The translations under genes and the position numbers were made by a program. A stretch of 64,000 bases of DNA from Drosophila persimilis (lineage: Eukaryota; Arthropoda; Insecta; Diptera; Drosophilidae): positions 1,922,001 through 1,986,000 of the forward strand of contig NW_020825326.1 of the NCBI RefSeq assembly GCF_003286085.1. The letters are read 5' to 3'. The notes beneath the pieces were generated by a model. The model was given only the letters and a program-made list of their open reading frames with translations, made no database searches and was not told the origin of the DNA. Positions 1 to 10,611 of this stretch are shown one piece after another. Position 1 is the first letter of the stretch, and each line of letters opens with the position of its first letter.

Positions 1-1184
1 ATTTGTAGCGTTTGTTGTTGTAATGATGACGTCAGAAGCGCACGAAGTCGAGAGAGAGCGCCAGCAAGAGCACCGTCTTCTGATCCAGCAGCAGCCGAGC
101 GAATATCGAACAAAGCGCAGATCGAAAAATATTGTTTTGTTGTTGTGACGAAGAGGATTGCTAAAAATACAACAACGGGCTGTTGCTCATAGCAAAAAGG
201 CGAAAAAGTGCGGGCAGAATACGTTGTGGAGAAGCGGCGATTATAAAACCAGAGGCGCCGCTCACTGGGTGTTTTTTGAAGTGAATGGAACTGGAGCTTT
301 CTGAGTAGCATTAAATGTCATCACTGTGGCACATTAGAAGGGCACATTAGAAAGGACTAATATCATTTTATAAGGATAAATAAATATAAAAAAAATTAGA
401 AACAGAATAAACAAGCTCAGCTTTCAACATCGAGTCACGGGTTCGCGTTCATAATGAGCTCGGTTTTATACTCGATCGGACACGGACGCTACAGACGTTA
501 CTGGCTGCGCGTTCTCCGAGGCGATAAGTTCGGTTACCGAATCTGCATCACTAGCAGCTGTCGTTGCCCTTGGAGCGGCCAACGAGATCAACTGCTGCAC
601 ACTTGGAGTGGTCGGAGTCAATTTTTCGGCAACCAGCGACTGAGTGAGGTTGGCACTTGCAGATCCCGCGGAGTACCATTTTTCGAATCGGAAACTCATT
701 AAGCAGTTTCAAACGGCTAAACTGAGACTCCATGGCTACGAGCCGATCGTACTGCTTTTTAATGCTTTTAATGTCAGATCCTTAAAGCCCTACCACGCAG
801 AGCCAGCACGGAATACTCGGCTGATCATGGGTGATATTTTTCCTACAAGTTTTTTTGGCACAAAACACAGTAAACTCCATAAAAACAAACAAAATCAAAA
901 CAAATAGATATCAGACCAGTGGGCCAAACAATCGCTAATATCGGAATCGGTATGAATTGAGAGAGGAGAGAAGCGCAGTTGCAACCGCAGCTAATGAGAG
1001 AGAGCGCTACTGAGCAGAAAGTTTCGAGAGCGAGAGAGGGAGAACAGTTATTTAAGTTTCGGTGATAGGGAGAGAGTGATAAAGCAAAAAAAAAGCTGCA
1101 AGATGAGAGGGGGATGTACAAGCAACAACCCAAACACGGCTAACCGACGCACAAAAATAAATATGTATTTACATATGTTTTTAC
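1..1184. other. Unassigned, probably transposon-derived flank
   Basis: No intact gene is visible. A TATAAAA motif stands at about 242-248. GAGA-rich tracts occur near 950-1080. The minus strand holds a degraded reading frame (see 466-780). The left flank does not resemble the leader or LTR of the gypsy element right of the hAT, so the two sides of the hAT were probably not contiguous. The style (purine-rich GAGA tracts, TATA box) fits an LTR or leader of another retroelement or a gene 5' region, but neither is shown. Confidence 0.35.
466..780 (-). pseudogene. Degraded coding relic, family not recognised
   Basis: Two overlapping minus-strand frames look like one gene broken by a frameshift near 690. 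The upstream frame contains the stretch DIKSIKKQYDRLVAMES and the downstream frame continues with an Ala/Thr/Ser-rich segment ending in a stop at 466. The upstream part has the charged heptad look of a short coiled coil, as in many retroelement ORF1/gag proteins. No catalytic motif is visible, and I cannot assign a family. It could equally be a chance open frame of 78 codons with a suggestive neighbour. Confidence 0.25.
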
Positions 1185-1494
1185 CAGCGACCGTAAATAA
1201 TGATTTTTATTGTTTTTTATATAAAAAAAGTCTTACTTTTAATGGACCTAGAAAAAACATTATTTACACCAAAATCTTTATTTATGTACAATCTCTGCAT
1301 TGCCGCCATGATTTGTATGTTTTGATTTTGATTTTTTACGTTTTTCTACACTGATAATCCTTATTTTTGAGTAATTTGATAAAACTTAGATTTCATAATT
1401 TTACTTGATAAGAAAATAAAACTGAAAAATAATGACTATTGATGATTTATATTTTGTTCGCTTAAAATAAAACTCAAGCGGAATTCACGGCTTA
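1185..1494. repeat. hAT left terminal inverted repeat
   Basis: This segment aligns in inverted orientation with 3902-4204 from the outermost CAG to the inner CACGGCTT/TACGGCTT. It includes matching blocks such as GACCTAGAAAAA, CACCAAAATCTTTATTT and CAATCTCTGCATTGCCGCCA. Mismatches and small indels are scattered, as expected of an old copy. Confidence 0.85.
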
Positions 1495-1749
1495 CCACAA
1501 AACTACCCACTGCACTAAAAAGTTCTTTTTGAGTATACATACCTATGAACATTACAAATTTTTTTATTTTTGTTTTTGTTTTCGGAAATACGTTTAATTA
1601 ATAAATATTCTTTAATTTTACAAAAAGTAATTTCGACAATGATTCGTCCGCGAGGTTTTGAGTGCCGAAAATTGTCTCTCAACACTAACTTGCGTCGCAG
1701 CAACTAGGTGCTCCACTTTGGCCGGCTGGTATAAGTTATGGAAAAGGTA

Positions 1750-3468
1750 TCATTGCTCCTCCCAATACTCCATAATATTGGAGGTCAAGCAAATTGGCTT
1801 TGGGGCATAGTCGTCAATTTCGGCATATCCTTTCTTGATGAGGTCTGCTCGCTCTCCATCCTCAGTTTCGTCTTCTGAAGTTACCTCAATAGTTTGCAAA
1901 AACTCGTTCAATAGCGAGTGCTATTGCAATAGTCTGAAATATTAATTTTTAATATGTTATGTTATATGTATATAAATGATATAAATACTTACGGGTTCTT
2001 TCAAATTAAAAAGCTGCAAGAAAAGCTGCTTTAACTGAGCTCTGGCGAGCATCAGGCTTATTGGGTTCTGCAGCAATACTCGTCTTATCCGTGGATCCAA
2101 GTAAATACTGCAAACGTTTGCATCGCACCCCAAAAGGCTCTCCTCCCTGTCACGGATGCACTGGCTCAAAGCTTGGCTTTCACTAGTACTTGCTGCTGCC
2201 ACAGTGAGCTTGAGCTCCAGCCATAGCTTGTAGAAGTCACCCATGAATAATTGAGTGCTTTGTAATTTTACTGTTGCAAGGTATGCCGGTTCCAGGGTAT
2301 ACAAGCCTTTTCAAGTCACTCCACTCAGCTGCAGTTAATTTTAATGAGCTTTTTAGGCGCCTTTCGCAAAAATCTTCGAATTATTGCAGCTTGCTCAGCA
2401 TATTGTATGTTGAACTCCAACGAGTCGCAACATCTAGCACTGGTTGTGGCAATGACTCCTCAGTTATTAAGTACCTACATACATCGCAGTAAAAAATTAC
2501 ATAGTATAAATACATTTTTTGGTTTTTCTCTGAGCTTATATGTTAATAATAGGTCAAGAAAGTTATCTGCACACCGGCGTTCTTAAAAGCTTAACAATTC
2601 GTCGTGCCTTGTCAATAAACTCAACCGATTCCAGGCGAGGTAAAGAATCCTTTGAAGGATTGAAGGGTGTGTGCTGCACATTTCATGGACTTAATGGAAT
2701 GAATTTTAAAATTCTTGAGCAGCTCTTCTTCATCCAAATCTTCAGCACCTTCTTGTTCGTCATCATCTTCATCCTCGCAAACATTTAGTAGCTCCACTGT
2801 CTTGATCATGTTTCGACCATTATCTGTGGTGATGCTATAAATTTGTTGTTTCGCTATGCTAAAATCATGCAATATGGACTGTATTTCAGTACAGAGGTTT
2901 TGGGATGTGTGCGATGTTTTGAGCTCTATCAGGCCTAAAGTTTGTACACATATTGCACAGTGATCGATGAACTGGACATTAACACCAAGAATTCCGCGAT
3001 TGCATCTTGTGGCCGTGTCCATTTTAAGGCAAAGGATTCTGTTTTTGAATGTTTTGACCATGTCGCATTTAATTTGGCTGTACTTTTCCTCGACTAAGCT
3101 CATAATATTTCTGGAAGTTACAGTGGGCATATCCAAGCTGCTAAATATGTGAGCTGTTAACGCCTTAAAGCCTTTTGAGTCTAGTACAGCAAACGGAACT
3201 TTTGCGGCAGTCACCAGGTCAATTTAGGCATTCTTGACATCATCTTGCCCCATTACCCCCGAAAACTTCTTTTTCTTTTCGGGCACTTCGGTTTTTTTTT
3301 TTCGGCCAAGGTTTCATATTTGCCTTTGTGCACCTTTTCTAAGTGCCGCTTTAGATTGCACACATAATTTTCACTCAAAGTCGATCTGCTAATTTTACAC
3401 TAAGAAACATTACTTTCCGCGTGGAATGTAAAAAAATCACGCGGAATACAATTACGTTTGCGACGCAT
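1750..3468 (-). pseudogene. hAT transposase with BED zinc finger, inactivated
   Basis: Would have bound the element ends and cut DNA in the nucleus. From the start codon at 3468 the order is: a BED-type zinc finger (about 3340-3420, with NLKRHLEKVH); a first catalytic-D region (KMDTATRCNRGILGVN, about 3000-3035); a second D in ITTDNGRNMIK (about 2805-2840); the conserved LDVATRWSSTYNML block (about 2405-2450); MGDFYKLW near 2235; and a C-terminal dimerisation end MEYWEEQ at the stop (1750-1752). A 59-base intron is inferred at 1934-1992 (GTAAGT...TTTCAG). Lesions are an in-frame TAG inside the BED finger, a frame change in the A-run near 3300, a TAA just upstream of 3214, and a frame break near 2640. 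The 2500-2600 stretch may hold another intron. Family assignment is firm; exon structure is approximate. Confidence 0.8.
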
Positions 3469-3901
3469 CTTGAAACGCGACGAAGAATAATCACCAAAAA
3501 CTAAGTATCAATGCATTAACACTCGCGGCTTAAGATAAGCAATTCTAAAAATAGATAAATAAATTGCATGAGCGTAGTCAAGCGCAAGTAAGTCTTCGTA
3601 AGTCTTCTTCCCCCCTCAGGTACGACTATGAGCAACTAGCTTTCCTTATCTTTTATTTGTTATTGATACATAAAAGCAGTAGTAACGTAGTTTCAGTAAA
3701 TACAAATATATATATTTACATAAATAACACAAGTAAATGCTGAGATTTATTTTGAGCGAAATATAATATATAAAATTTAATATAATATATTAATTTACTA
3801 TTTTTTAAATGTATTATCAAAAAGAAAATTTTAGCGCAGGGTGTAGCCTTGTGGTCCTTTGACAAGGATATGCAATAATATTGGCGAACAGTCTAACACA
3901 G

Positions 3902-4204
3902 AAGCCGTAAATTCCTGTTGAGTTTTATTTTAAGCGAAAAAAATAAAAATCATGGATAATCGTTATTTTTGAGTTTTATTTTTTTTTATCAAGAATAATG
4001 ATTATTTCTAAGATTTATCAAATTACCCCAAAATAATGATTATCTGTGAAGAAAATCGTAAAAAACAGAAGTTTACAAGTCATGGCGGCAATGCAGAGAT
4101 TGTACAAAAATAAAGATTTTGGTGTAAATAGTGTTTTTCTAGGTCTATTAAAAATAAGAGATTTTTTTATAAAAAAAAAAAATAATGATTATTTACGGTC
4201 CCTG
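3902..4204. repeat. hAT right terminal inverted repeat
   Basis: This is the inverted partner of 1185-1494. Its outer end is GGTCCCTG and its inner end is AAGCCGTAAATTC. The arm is AT-rich, and the frame running 4046-4405 across it is therefore an artefact of the repeat, not a gene. Confidence 0.85.
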
Positions 4205-4282
4205 ATATCTATACCTATTGACTTTTGTTGTATTATTTTATTTTTTCATTTTTGTTGCATACTTTGTGGTGCCCAAACCGAA

Positions 4283-5730
4283 ATGGTAGTGTCTCGTAGT
4301 ACGGAGAATTTAGCCCTCTTAGAAGACACGGGGAAACATTGCCAGTGTGCTTCACCGCTAAAAGTGGTAACAAAAGGACGTGTCCCACTTGTCAGCAAGA
4401 CCTGAACATCACATCGGCCTCAGCTGAGAATCTTAGTCCCATTGGTCCGTCTACGTCTAAAGCACGAATGCCATCTGTTACTCAGTCTCTTCAGACTAGA
4501 AGTCAAAGCAAAAGAGTTGAAGCGTTAAGCCCTCTTGAGATGGCTAACTCAGAGAATGCCAACAGGTCTCCAATCTCCGTCGACCCTCAACAGAGTCAGG
4601 CCACTATGGCGGAAACTATACAGCAGTCAATAGTTGACGCGATTAGAGTAGCTATGGTAGAGCAAACCCGAATTCTGGCGACCAGCATGGCTGATCAAAC
4701 TAACCGGCTAGTTCGAGCCATTTCCGATGAACTTCAAAGTACGGCCTCTGTACCCTCCCCGAACATAAATGCAGCTCGGATGCAACCTGTAGCAGAACTG
4801 GAACAACAAACGATCGAGAAACTTTTTCGGCTGTCCACTAGTGAACAGGTACCAGTGCCGGGGATTAATCAATCGGGAAATAGTACGTCACCGTCGAATT
4901 TGGGGCAAACCCGTAAAGTTGGCTCAGGAGTTTCCACAGGTTCCTCCGCTTCATCCCTTTGGGCAGATCGTGTTAGCCAGATAATGTCTAATTGGAAACT
5001 GCGGTTTAGGGGTAAGGCTGGTATGTCGATTGAGGACTTCATTTACCGTATTGAAGCACTAAGAAGGCAAACTTTGGATGGTAACTTTGAAATAACAGCT
5101 CGATACGCTAGTAACCTCTTTGATGGAAGCGCCAGCGAGTGGTTTTGGCGGTATCATGACAGTGTCCCTGAACTCCGTTTGGAAGATCTATGCCTAGCCT
5201 TGCGTGGCCAATTTAAAGACGATAGAACAGATAGGAATATCAGAACAGAGATCGAATTAAGGAAACAGCAACCAAACGAATCCTTTGATGATTTTTATGG
5301 CGTAATTGCCGCATTGGCAGATAAACTGCCTGAGCCCATGTCTGAGGCAGCCTTGGTTGAGACACTGCGAGCAAACCTTTTGGCTGATATACAGCATGAA
5401 ATATTGTATGAGTCGGCTGCGACTGTGAAATCCTTACGTCACCTTGTCCGAACGCGAGAAATATTCATGCAGTCCGTAGCTAAAACCAAGCCTCCCCTGG
5501 CGGCCCCCCGAACTTTACCACGCCGCCAAGTCAATGCCAAGAGTGTATGGCCGAACGTAGGGTATTTTGCTATGGTTGTGGCAGGGCCGATACTTATAAG
5601 CCTAGCTGCAGAAAGTGCAACCCCCACACGGCAAAAAACTCGTTGTCGCGTGCACCGCCGAAAAGTGCACGCAAACAACTGGTCAGCCAAACGACCAATA
5701 CCGAGTGAACAATTCTTTTCCTTCCACTGA
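4283..5730 (+). pseudogene. gag: gypsy gag remnant
   Basis: Encodes the capsid/nucleocapsid polyprotein. The ATG at 4283 opens a frame that shifts near 4340. After the shift a Cys-x2-Cys ... Cys-x2-Cys pair (PVC and CPTC) suggests a small N-terminal zinc motif. A glutamine- and serine-rich linker follows, then a capsid-like retrotransposon gag region at about 4980-5460, containing WKLRFRGKAGMSIEDFIYRI and, further on, ASEWFWRYHD. In another frame at about 5560-5620 there is a cysteine knuckle, CYGCGRADTYKPSCRKC, showing a second frameshift before the nucleocapsid end. The frame ends with a stop at 5730. Confidence 0.75.
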
Positions 5731-6063
5731 CCTTATTATACCAGATGTGTCAAACAGCGTATACGCTGACCACCTTGCTAGCCCTCCAAATCGATCCCAG
5801 CGCCGAAGAATCGATTTTAAGAAACAATGCAAACTTGAGAAAAGACTGCTCTTAGCTTCGGTAGTTGGAAAACCAAATGATTTACGACCCCATACTCAGA
5901 TTATGCTTTTTGGTAAACCAGTCATAGGACTAATGGATACTGGAGCTTCAGTTAGCTCCATAGGGGGAAGTTGCGCGTCCGATGTTATTCGGAATAAAGT
6001 CGGAGTAAATTCGAAATAAGCCGCTGTACCTATAAGTTAGAGCTGCCGACGGAAAGAGCCAAA
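5731..6063 (+). pseudogene. gypsy aspartic protease remnant
   Basis: The protease matures the gag-pol polyprotein. The active-site motif MDTGAS is visible at 5933-5948 in a frame open until 6019, preceded by a hydrophobic strand (PVIGL) as expected. The flap and C-terminal half are cut short by the stop at 6017-6019 and by frame changes, so the domain is incomplete. It follows gag in a different frame, which could be normal for gag-pol but here coincides with several disabling breaks. Confidence 0.7.
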
Positions 6064-6140
6064 GTATAGTCGACAAAATTTCCGCAAAAGTCACGTATAG
6101 AGGGGAATCCAAGGAACATTTTTTTTATATTGTACCTTCC

Positions 6141-7130
6141 TTGACGGGTTATCACTATTTAGGAATAAATTTTTGGACGGCTTTTGAACTTTTACCGTTG
6201 CACTTGATGACACAAAATTTACGTATTGAAACCTTAGAAGACCCCACAATGACGGCGCTTCTGCCTTCACAGCAAGTGTTACTACAGGAGGTAATAGCTC
6301 TCTTCCCATATTACTCAAAGTAAGGTCTAGGAAAGACCTCTGTAATCACTCACACGATAGAGGTAGCCCATTAAACAACGCCACTATGCGGTGTCACCGG
6401 CAACGGAGAAGCTAATGTACGAGGAATTAGACCGAATGATTAAGCTTGAGGTTATACAAGAATCGGTTAGTTCGTGGTCTTCGCCCGTAGTGCTGGTTAA
6501 AAAGCCTGGCAAAGTTAGATTGTGTATCGATTGTAGGAAAGTAAACTCGGTCACGGTAAAGGATGCATATCCCATGCCCCTTATAGACGGAATCCTGAGT
6601 AGACTACCGAAAGCAGAGTTCATCACAAGCATCGATCTAAAGGACGCGTTTTGGCAAATTCCTCTCGATCAAAAATCTCGTGAGCCCATCTACGGAATGA
6701 AATATTCATATATCTTGACGACCTCTTAGTTATATCCGATAATTTTGAGCACCATCTGGAGGTGTTGTCCCTGGTCGCATCCCAACTTTCCAAGGCCAAT
6801 CTTACTATAAATGTGGAAAAAAGCAAATTTTGCCGGAAAGAGGTTAAATATTTAGGCCACGTGATTGGTTGTGGAAATATTCGCACTGATCCTGACGAAA
6901 TAGCCGCCGTTAAGGACTTTCCAGCTCCCCAGTCGATCAAACAAGTTCGTCGATTTCTCGGAATGACCGGCTGGTACCACAAGTTCATCCACAATTATGC
7001 AGCTATTAGTTCACCCATATCAGATACTCTGAAATCTAAGCGAAAGTTTATTTGGACTGACGAGGCTCAGCTTGCTTTCGAGTCTTTAAAGTCTCAAATG
7101 TGTTCCGCGCCAGTTCTACATAGCCCAAAT
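6141..7130 (+). pseudogene. gypsy reverse transcriptase with internal deletion
   Basis: The RT copies the element RNA. Visible motifs are SSPVVLVKKPGKVRLCIDCR (6480-6539), ITSIDLKDAFWQIPLD (6623-6670) with the first catalytic Asp, and the YLDD box (codons 6711-6722) with the other two. Between the last two blocks about 45 residues normally present in the palm are missing and the frame changes, so the stretch from about 6680 to 6705 marks an out-of-frame deletion. The thumb continues with KYLGHVIG and VRRFLGMTGWYHKFI in frame to 7130. Family assignment is secure; the enzyme cannot be functional. Confidence 0.85.
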
Positions 7131-7500
7131 TTCTCCATACCATTCTCTATACACTGTGACGCCAGTCATACAGGCGTAGGGGCAGTTCTAATGCAAGAAA
7201 ACAACGAGGGCGCAGACGTACCAATTGCTTTTATGTCGAAAAAGCTTAACAAATGCCAGAAGCACTGTAACTGAAAAAGAGTGTTACGCTGCGGTTTTAG
7301 CCGTAAAAAAGTTCAGGGCATACGTTGAGGGCCAAGAATTCTCTATCATTACAGATCATGTCTACTTAAAGTGGCTAATGTCGCAGGCTGATCTTAGCTC
7401 CCGATTGGCTCGCTGGTCCTTGAAGTTGCAGGGATTTGAATTCAAAATCTTACACCGAAAAGGGAGTGATAACATAGTCCCCGATGCCTTGTCCCGTACG
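7131..7500 (+). pseudogene. gypsy RNase H domain remnant
   Basis: This domain degrades the RNA of the RNA-DNA hybrid. It directly follows the RT. Motifs are IHCDASHTGVGAVLMQ (first Asp, about 7150-7200), the TEKEC glutamate block (about 7268-7285), and ITDHVYLKWL (about 7348-7380). A frameshift near 7255-7270 separates the first motif from the others. The end, SDNIVPDALSR, is the usual junction to the integrase part. Confidence 0.8.
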
Positions 7501-7639
7501 TACTCAGAAGACTTGTCCTTCTTGGCGATTGATAGCATGTTGGTCGACCCTGATTCTCCTGAGTTCAAATCACCAGAATATCAGTCATTTAAAGAGAAGA
7601 TTAGGTTGAAATGTTGCCGATTGCCTGATCTAAAAATCA

Positions 7640-8657
7640 AAAGATGAACGCTTCTTTCGTCGTGCGGAACATACCAAGATCACCGACGATTCCTGCTGGA
7701 AGCTTTGGATACCCCCATCCCTTGTAAAACCCGTCCTCAAAGCTGCCCATGAGGATCCTTTGTGCGCCCACAGTGGGATAAATAAAACCCTTGAAAGACT
7801 CAGGCGATCTTATTATTGGCCAAACTTAGTGGGGGATGTCAAAGAACTCATAAATAATTGCCATATCTGTAAAACCACGAAGCATCCAAATCAACCCTTA
7901 AAGCCACCATTGGGAAATACGGGATTACCTTCTCGATTCTTCCAAAAATTATTTGTAGACTTTTTAGGACCTTATCCGAGAAGCAAGTCAGGAAATATCG
8001 GCATCTTTGTCGCCTTAGACCATCTGTCAAAATTTCCATTTTTGAAGCCGGTACGAAAGTTTACAGCAGATTCCATAAAACGCTTCTTGGAAGAAGACCT
8101 CTTTCACTGGGGGTCCAATTTAAATCTCACACTTTTAACTCCTTGCTTGACAAATATAATATCTCTCATGTCTGCCTTTTATTCTCCTCAAGCCAATGCT
8201 TCGGAGAGAGTAAATAGATCCGTTTTGGCGGCCATCAAAAGTTATTTTGACCCGGATCTAGTCATCATTTAGCCATAAGCACTGCTCCGTATCGGCTTGC
8301 TTTTGGTCAGCATATGGTAACCGATGGCAGTAGCTATAAACTGATGCGTAACCTAAATATGTTAGAAGATTCGATATAGTAAAGTAAAGTAAAGTAAAGA
8401 CTCTATACAGGCCCAGCACTTCCGAAATGCCCGAGCCTATAACTTACGAACGAGACAAATTTTTCTATAGGGATGGACAAGAAGTATATAGACGTAAATT
8501 TCAGCAAAGCAATTTCGCTAAGGGCTTTAGCGCAAAGTTAGCACCAACGTTTATAAATTCCCGAGTGCGAAGGAAACTAGGAAACTGCTATTACGAACTT
8601 GAAGATCTTCAAGGCCGCCTTGTAGGTAAATTTCATACCAAGGATATAAAACCTTGA
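7640..8657 (+). pseudogene. gypsy integrase, second catalytic Asp deleted
   Basis: The integrase inserts cDNA into the genome. The zinc-binding N-terminus (H...H...CHIC) lies at 7750-7885 and the first catalytic Asp in FVDFLGPYP at about 7960-7985. The block that should hold the second Asp is missing: after DLFHWG (about 8098-8117) about ten residues are gone and the frame shifts. The Glu block NASERVNRS is present at about 8193-8220. After a stop at 8270, a GTAAA microsatellite (8378-8398) interrupts the region. The C-terminal part returns at 8427-8657 with GNCYYELEDLQGRLVGKFH, similar to the GPY/F-type tail. Confidence 0.85.
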
Positions 8658-8728
8658 CATGAATTGTTACAAGCGCGGATCCCACTTCGGTGTGTTCCAC
8701 CCCAAGCGTGATCTAAGTGGGGGGGATT

Positions 8729-9640
8729 TGTAGTGGGCTCTTGTATAGGCAAACATGTTTTTTTTCGCCTGAACATAGGCACTATTTGATTTTCTTGTTA
8801 AAAGAGGAGCTTTTCCCCTCAATTTAGCTAGTCGTTCGAGGTGAATGGCGAAGGACTGGGCAAAGAAAGATCCGGAGAATTCAAATTTTCTAGTCGATGG
8901 CCTAGACTCAGTCTTTCTGTCTCCTCGTGGCTTTTCAAGCGGCAAGTTGTGGTTTCAGAAAATTTCAGAACCGCGTGCGAACCTAACCTCAAATGGAATT
9001 AGTGGCAGTGTCCCAATAAATACTCGTTCATATAGCCCCGTATATCTTGTTATATTAGAGCCTTCCGTGGAATGTTTTGGTAACGGCCTCTGCCTAGCCG
9101 TTCGATATATGTGTCCGTGTCACTTGTGTCTTTGTGTCACGGTGCTGCCAGCCTCCACCGAAATATAATCCGATCCGAAGATCTAGGCCATGTACATCCC
9201 AGCGGAATCTCAGTAGGATAGCGAGGAGGCCCGTATATATTCGGAAAATAGCTCGTTTGTGTGAAGCTCGAAAGAAATGTAAAGTAAAAACAGAAGCAAT
9301 TGATAAAGCAACTCGGGTTTTAAAAGAAGCAAGTTTGAGATCAAACGTGTCCGACCCGTCAGCTAATGTCAGCCAGCAGAAGCGGGTGAAGTAACTTTGC
9401 ATGTAAACTCCGATCTAAATCTCCCTCCCACACAGAATCTCTAGCTACGAAAGATCTTTCGACGCGGGAAACCTACTGTAAGTGAGCTTTACCTATATTA
9501 TATTCATGTAACTGCGAGTCTACGATTGTGGCGAAAGCTTCACTTTTGCTAGCGTTGTCCGTCGGTAACTGACCTCAAGCTTTTGTCTGAAAACCAGCTG
9601 TTCTTTTTGTCAAAGCAAAAGAAAATGTAATAAAACCGAA
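8729..9640 (+). repeat. Probable 3' LTR of the gypsy element
   Basis: It starts with TGTAGTGGGCTC right after a G-rich purine tract at 8716-8726, the expected position for the plus-strand primer and LTR start. The segment contains no coding motif. AATAAA-type signals lie near 9015 and 9628. The 3' limit could not be fixed because no second copy of the LTR exists in the window; the sequence turns AT-rich after about 9740. Confidence 0.5.
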
Positions 9641-10498
9641 AGAAAAGAAACTAAATTAAAAGCGACCCTACCAGATCCGAAACGAGCAGTATGGTATATG
9701 GAGCCGTTCCTATCTGCTAAGCAATCCGTTGGCCGTAAATCTATTGCGGTATATTTATAAATTTTCAGTAAAGAAAATAATTAATATATAGTGCTTTATA
9801 TTCTATTGGTTACTCATATATGTGAATTTATTCCTAATTATATTATTTACTTCTATGATTATCTTTAGTACACATATATGGCATTAGAATAATCGATTTA
9901 TTTCAGTATGGTCTAAGGTTTTGTTTGTTGTTAGTGTGGGAAAGAGAAGTGTAAATGAATTTAGGATATAATAAACCCCGTTTGTAAAATGTCTATGTGC
10001 TAGAAAATCCTTGCTTAGGAGCCATGCAGGGTTTAGTATGGGAGAATTGGGTATGACCCCGCCGAGAAAAGGTATCATCCGTGAGCCTCAGAAATTTGGA
10101 TGATCAATGTTGGGAGGGCCATGGCTGTTGCATCCAACACCAGCACAGCTACCCGATGGGTCAGATATGCATGGCGGAAGCCAAATTCCCTTTCCCTTTA
10201 ATTCCTTTGTTACTTCTAATTCCCCCAGCCTCCTCATCCTCTTCCCCAACCCCCTGATACCAGGCGTACGGTCCGAAGCAAGGTAGTGCACGTGAAAAAT
10301 ATAAGATTATGCATCGAGGCGAGCAAGTGAAGGAAATGACAAGTATAGGAACCCCCCCATACTACCGACAATATAGCCGGAGCCAGCGCGTGCACCAGTC
10401 CTGCCCGGAACACCCCCGACCAGCTCGAGTGGCACAGCCACACACAACAATCGTTGTAGGTGATATGCTACACTCAAGCATAGAGAACATGAGGAATA
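9641..10498. other. Noncoding, unassigned
   Basis: AT-rich to about 10,090, then a GC-richer stretch with CCCC-rich segments. I see no gene, RNA gene or recognisable element. Confidence 0.4.
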
Positions 10499-10611
10499 AA
10501 AACGAACGATGAACAAAAAAGAACGATGAACGGAAAAGAACGAATAGGATGAACTTATTCAGTTCGTTCCATGAATAGTTCTTTTTTGTTCGTTCGTTCA
10601 TGAACGACCCA
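10499..10611. repeat. Foldback repeat, possible end of a hAT-like MITE
   Basis: The left arm around 10,499-10,523 (GAACAAAAAAGAAC core) is inverted on the right at about 10,571-10,600 (GTTCTTTTTTGTTC followed by GTTCGTTCATGAAC). Several GAACGA motifs lie between. The outer right edge, read inward, is TAGTGTTGGGTCGTTC, which looks like a transposon terminus. The matching left terminus is not found, so this may be a truncated miniature element. Confidence 0.4.

Larger units (their letters stand above)
1185..4204 (-). mobile_element. hAT-superfamily DNA transposon with ~300 bp terminal inverted repeats
   Basis: The outer ends read CAGCGACCGTAAATAA on the left and, inverted, CAGGGACCGTAAATAA on the right, matching the CAG start typical of hAT ends. 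The similarity continues inward for about 300 bases on each side. Between the ends lies a single broken hAT transposase gene on the minus strand. An 8-base target duplication, the norm for hAT, is not seen: the flanks are GTTTTTAC on the left and ATATCTAT on the right. The copy is non-autonomous because the transposase carries stops and frameshifts. Ends of 10-30 bases are usual in hAT, so this architecture is unusual. Confidence 0.85.
4205..9640 (+). mobile_element. 5'-truncated Ty3/gypsy LTR retrotransposon relic
   Basis: The plus strand carries, in order, gag, protease, reverse transcriptase, RNase H and integrase remnants, then a purine tract (8716-8726) and a probable 3' LTR starting at 8729. 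This is the gene order of Ty3/gypsy elements. No 5' LTR is found: the coding part begins about 80 bases after the hAT end. The gag and integrase style recalls the Osvaldo/Ulysses lineage, from memory of those families only. Every domain carries breaks, so the copy cannot encode working proteins. The right limit is approximate. Confidence 0.85.

Noticed and set aside
4046-4405. Plus-strand frame of 119 codons spanning the hAT right end
   Set aside because: Most of it is hAT terminal repeat; only its last part is the start of the broken gypsy gag.
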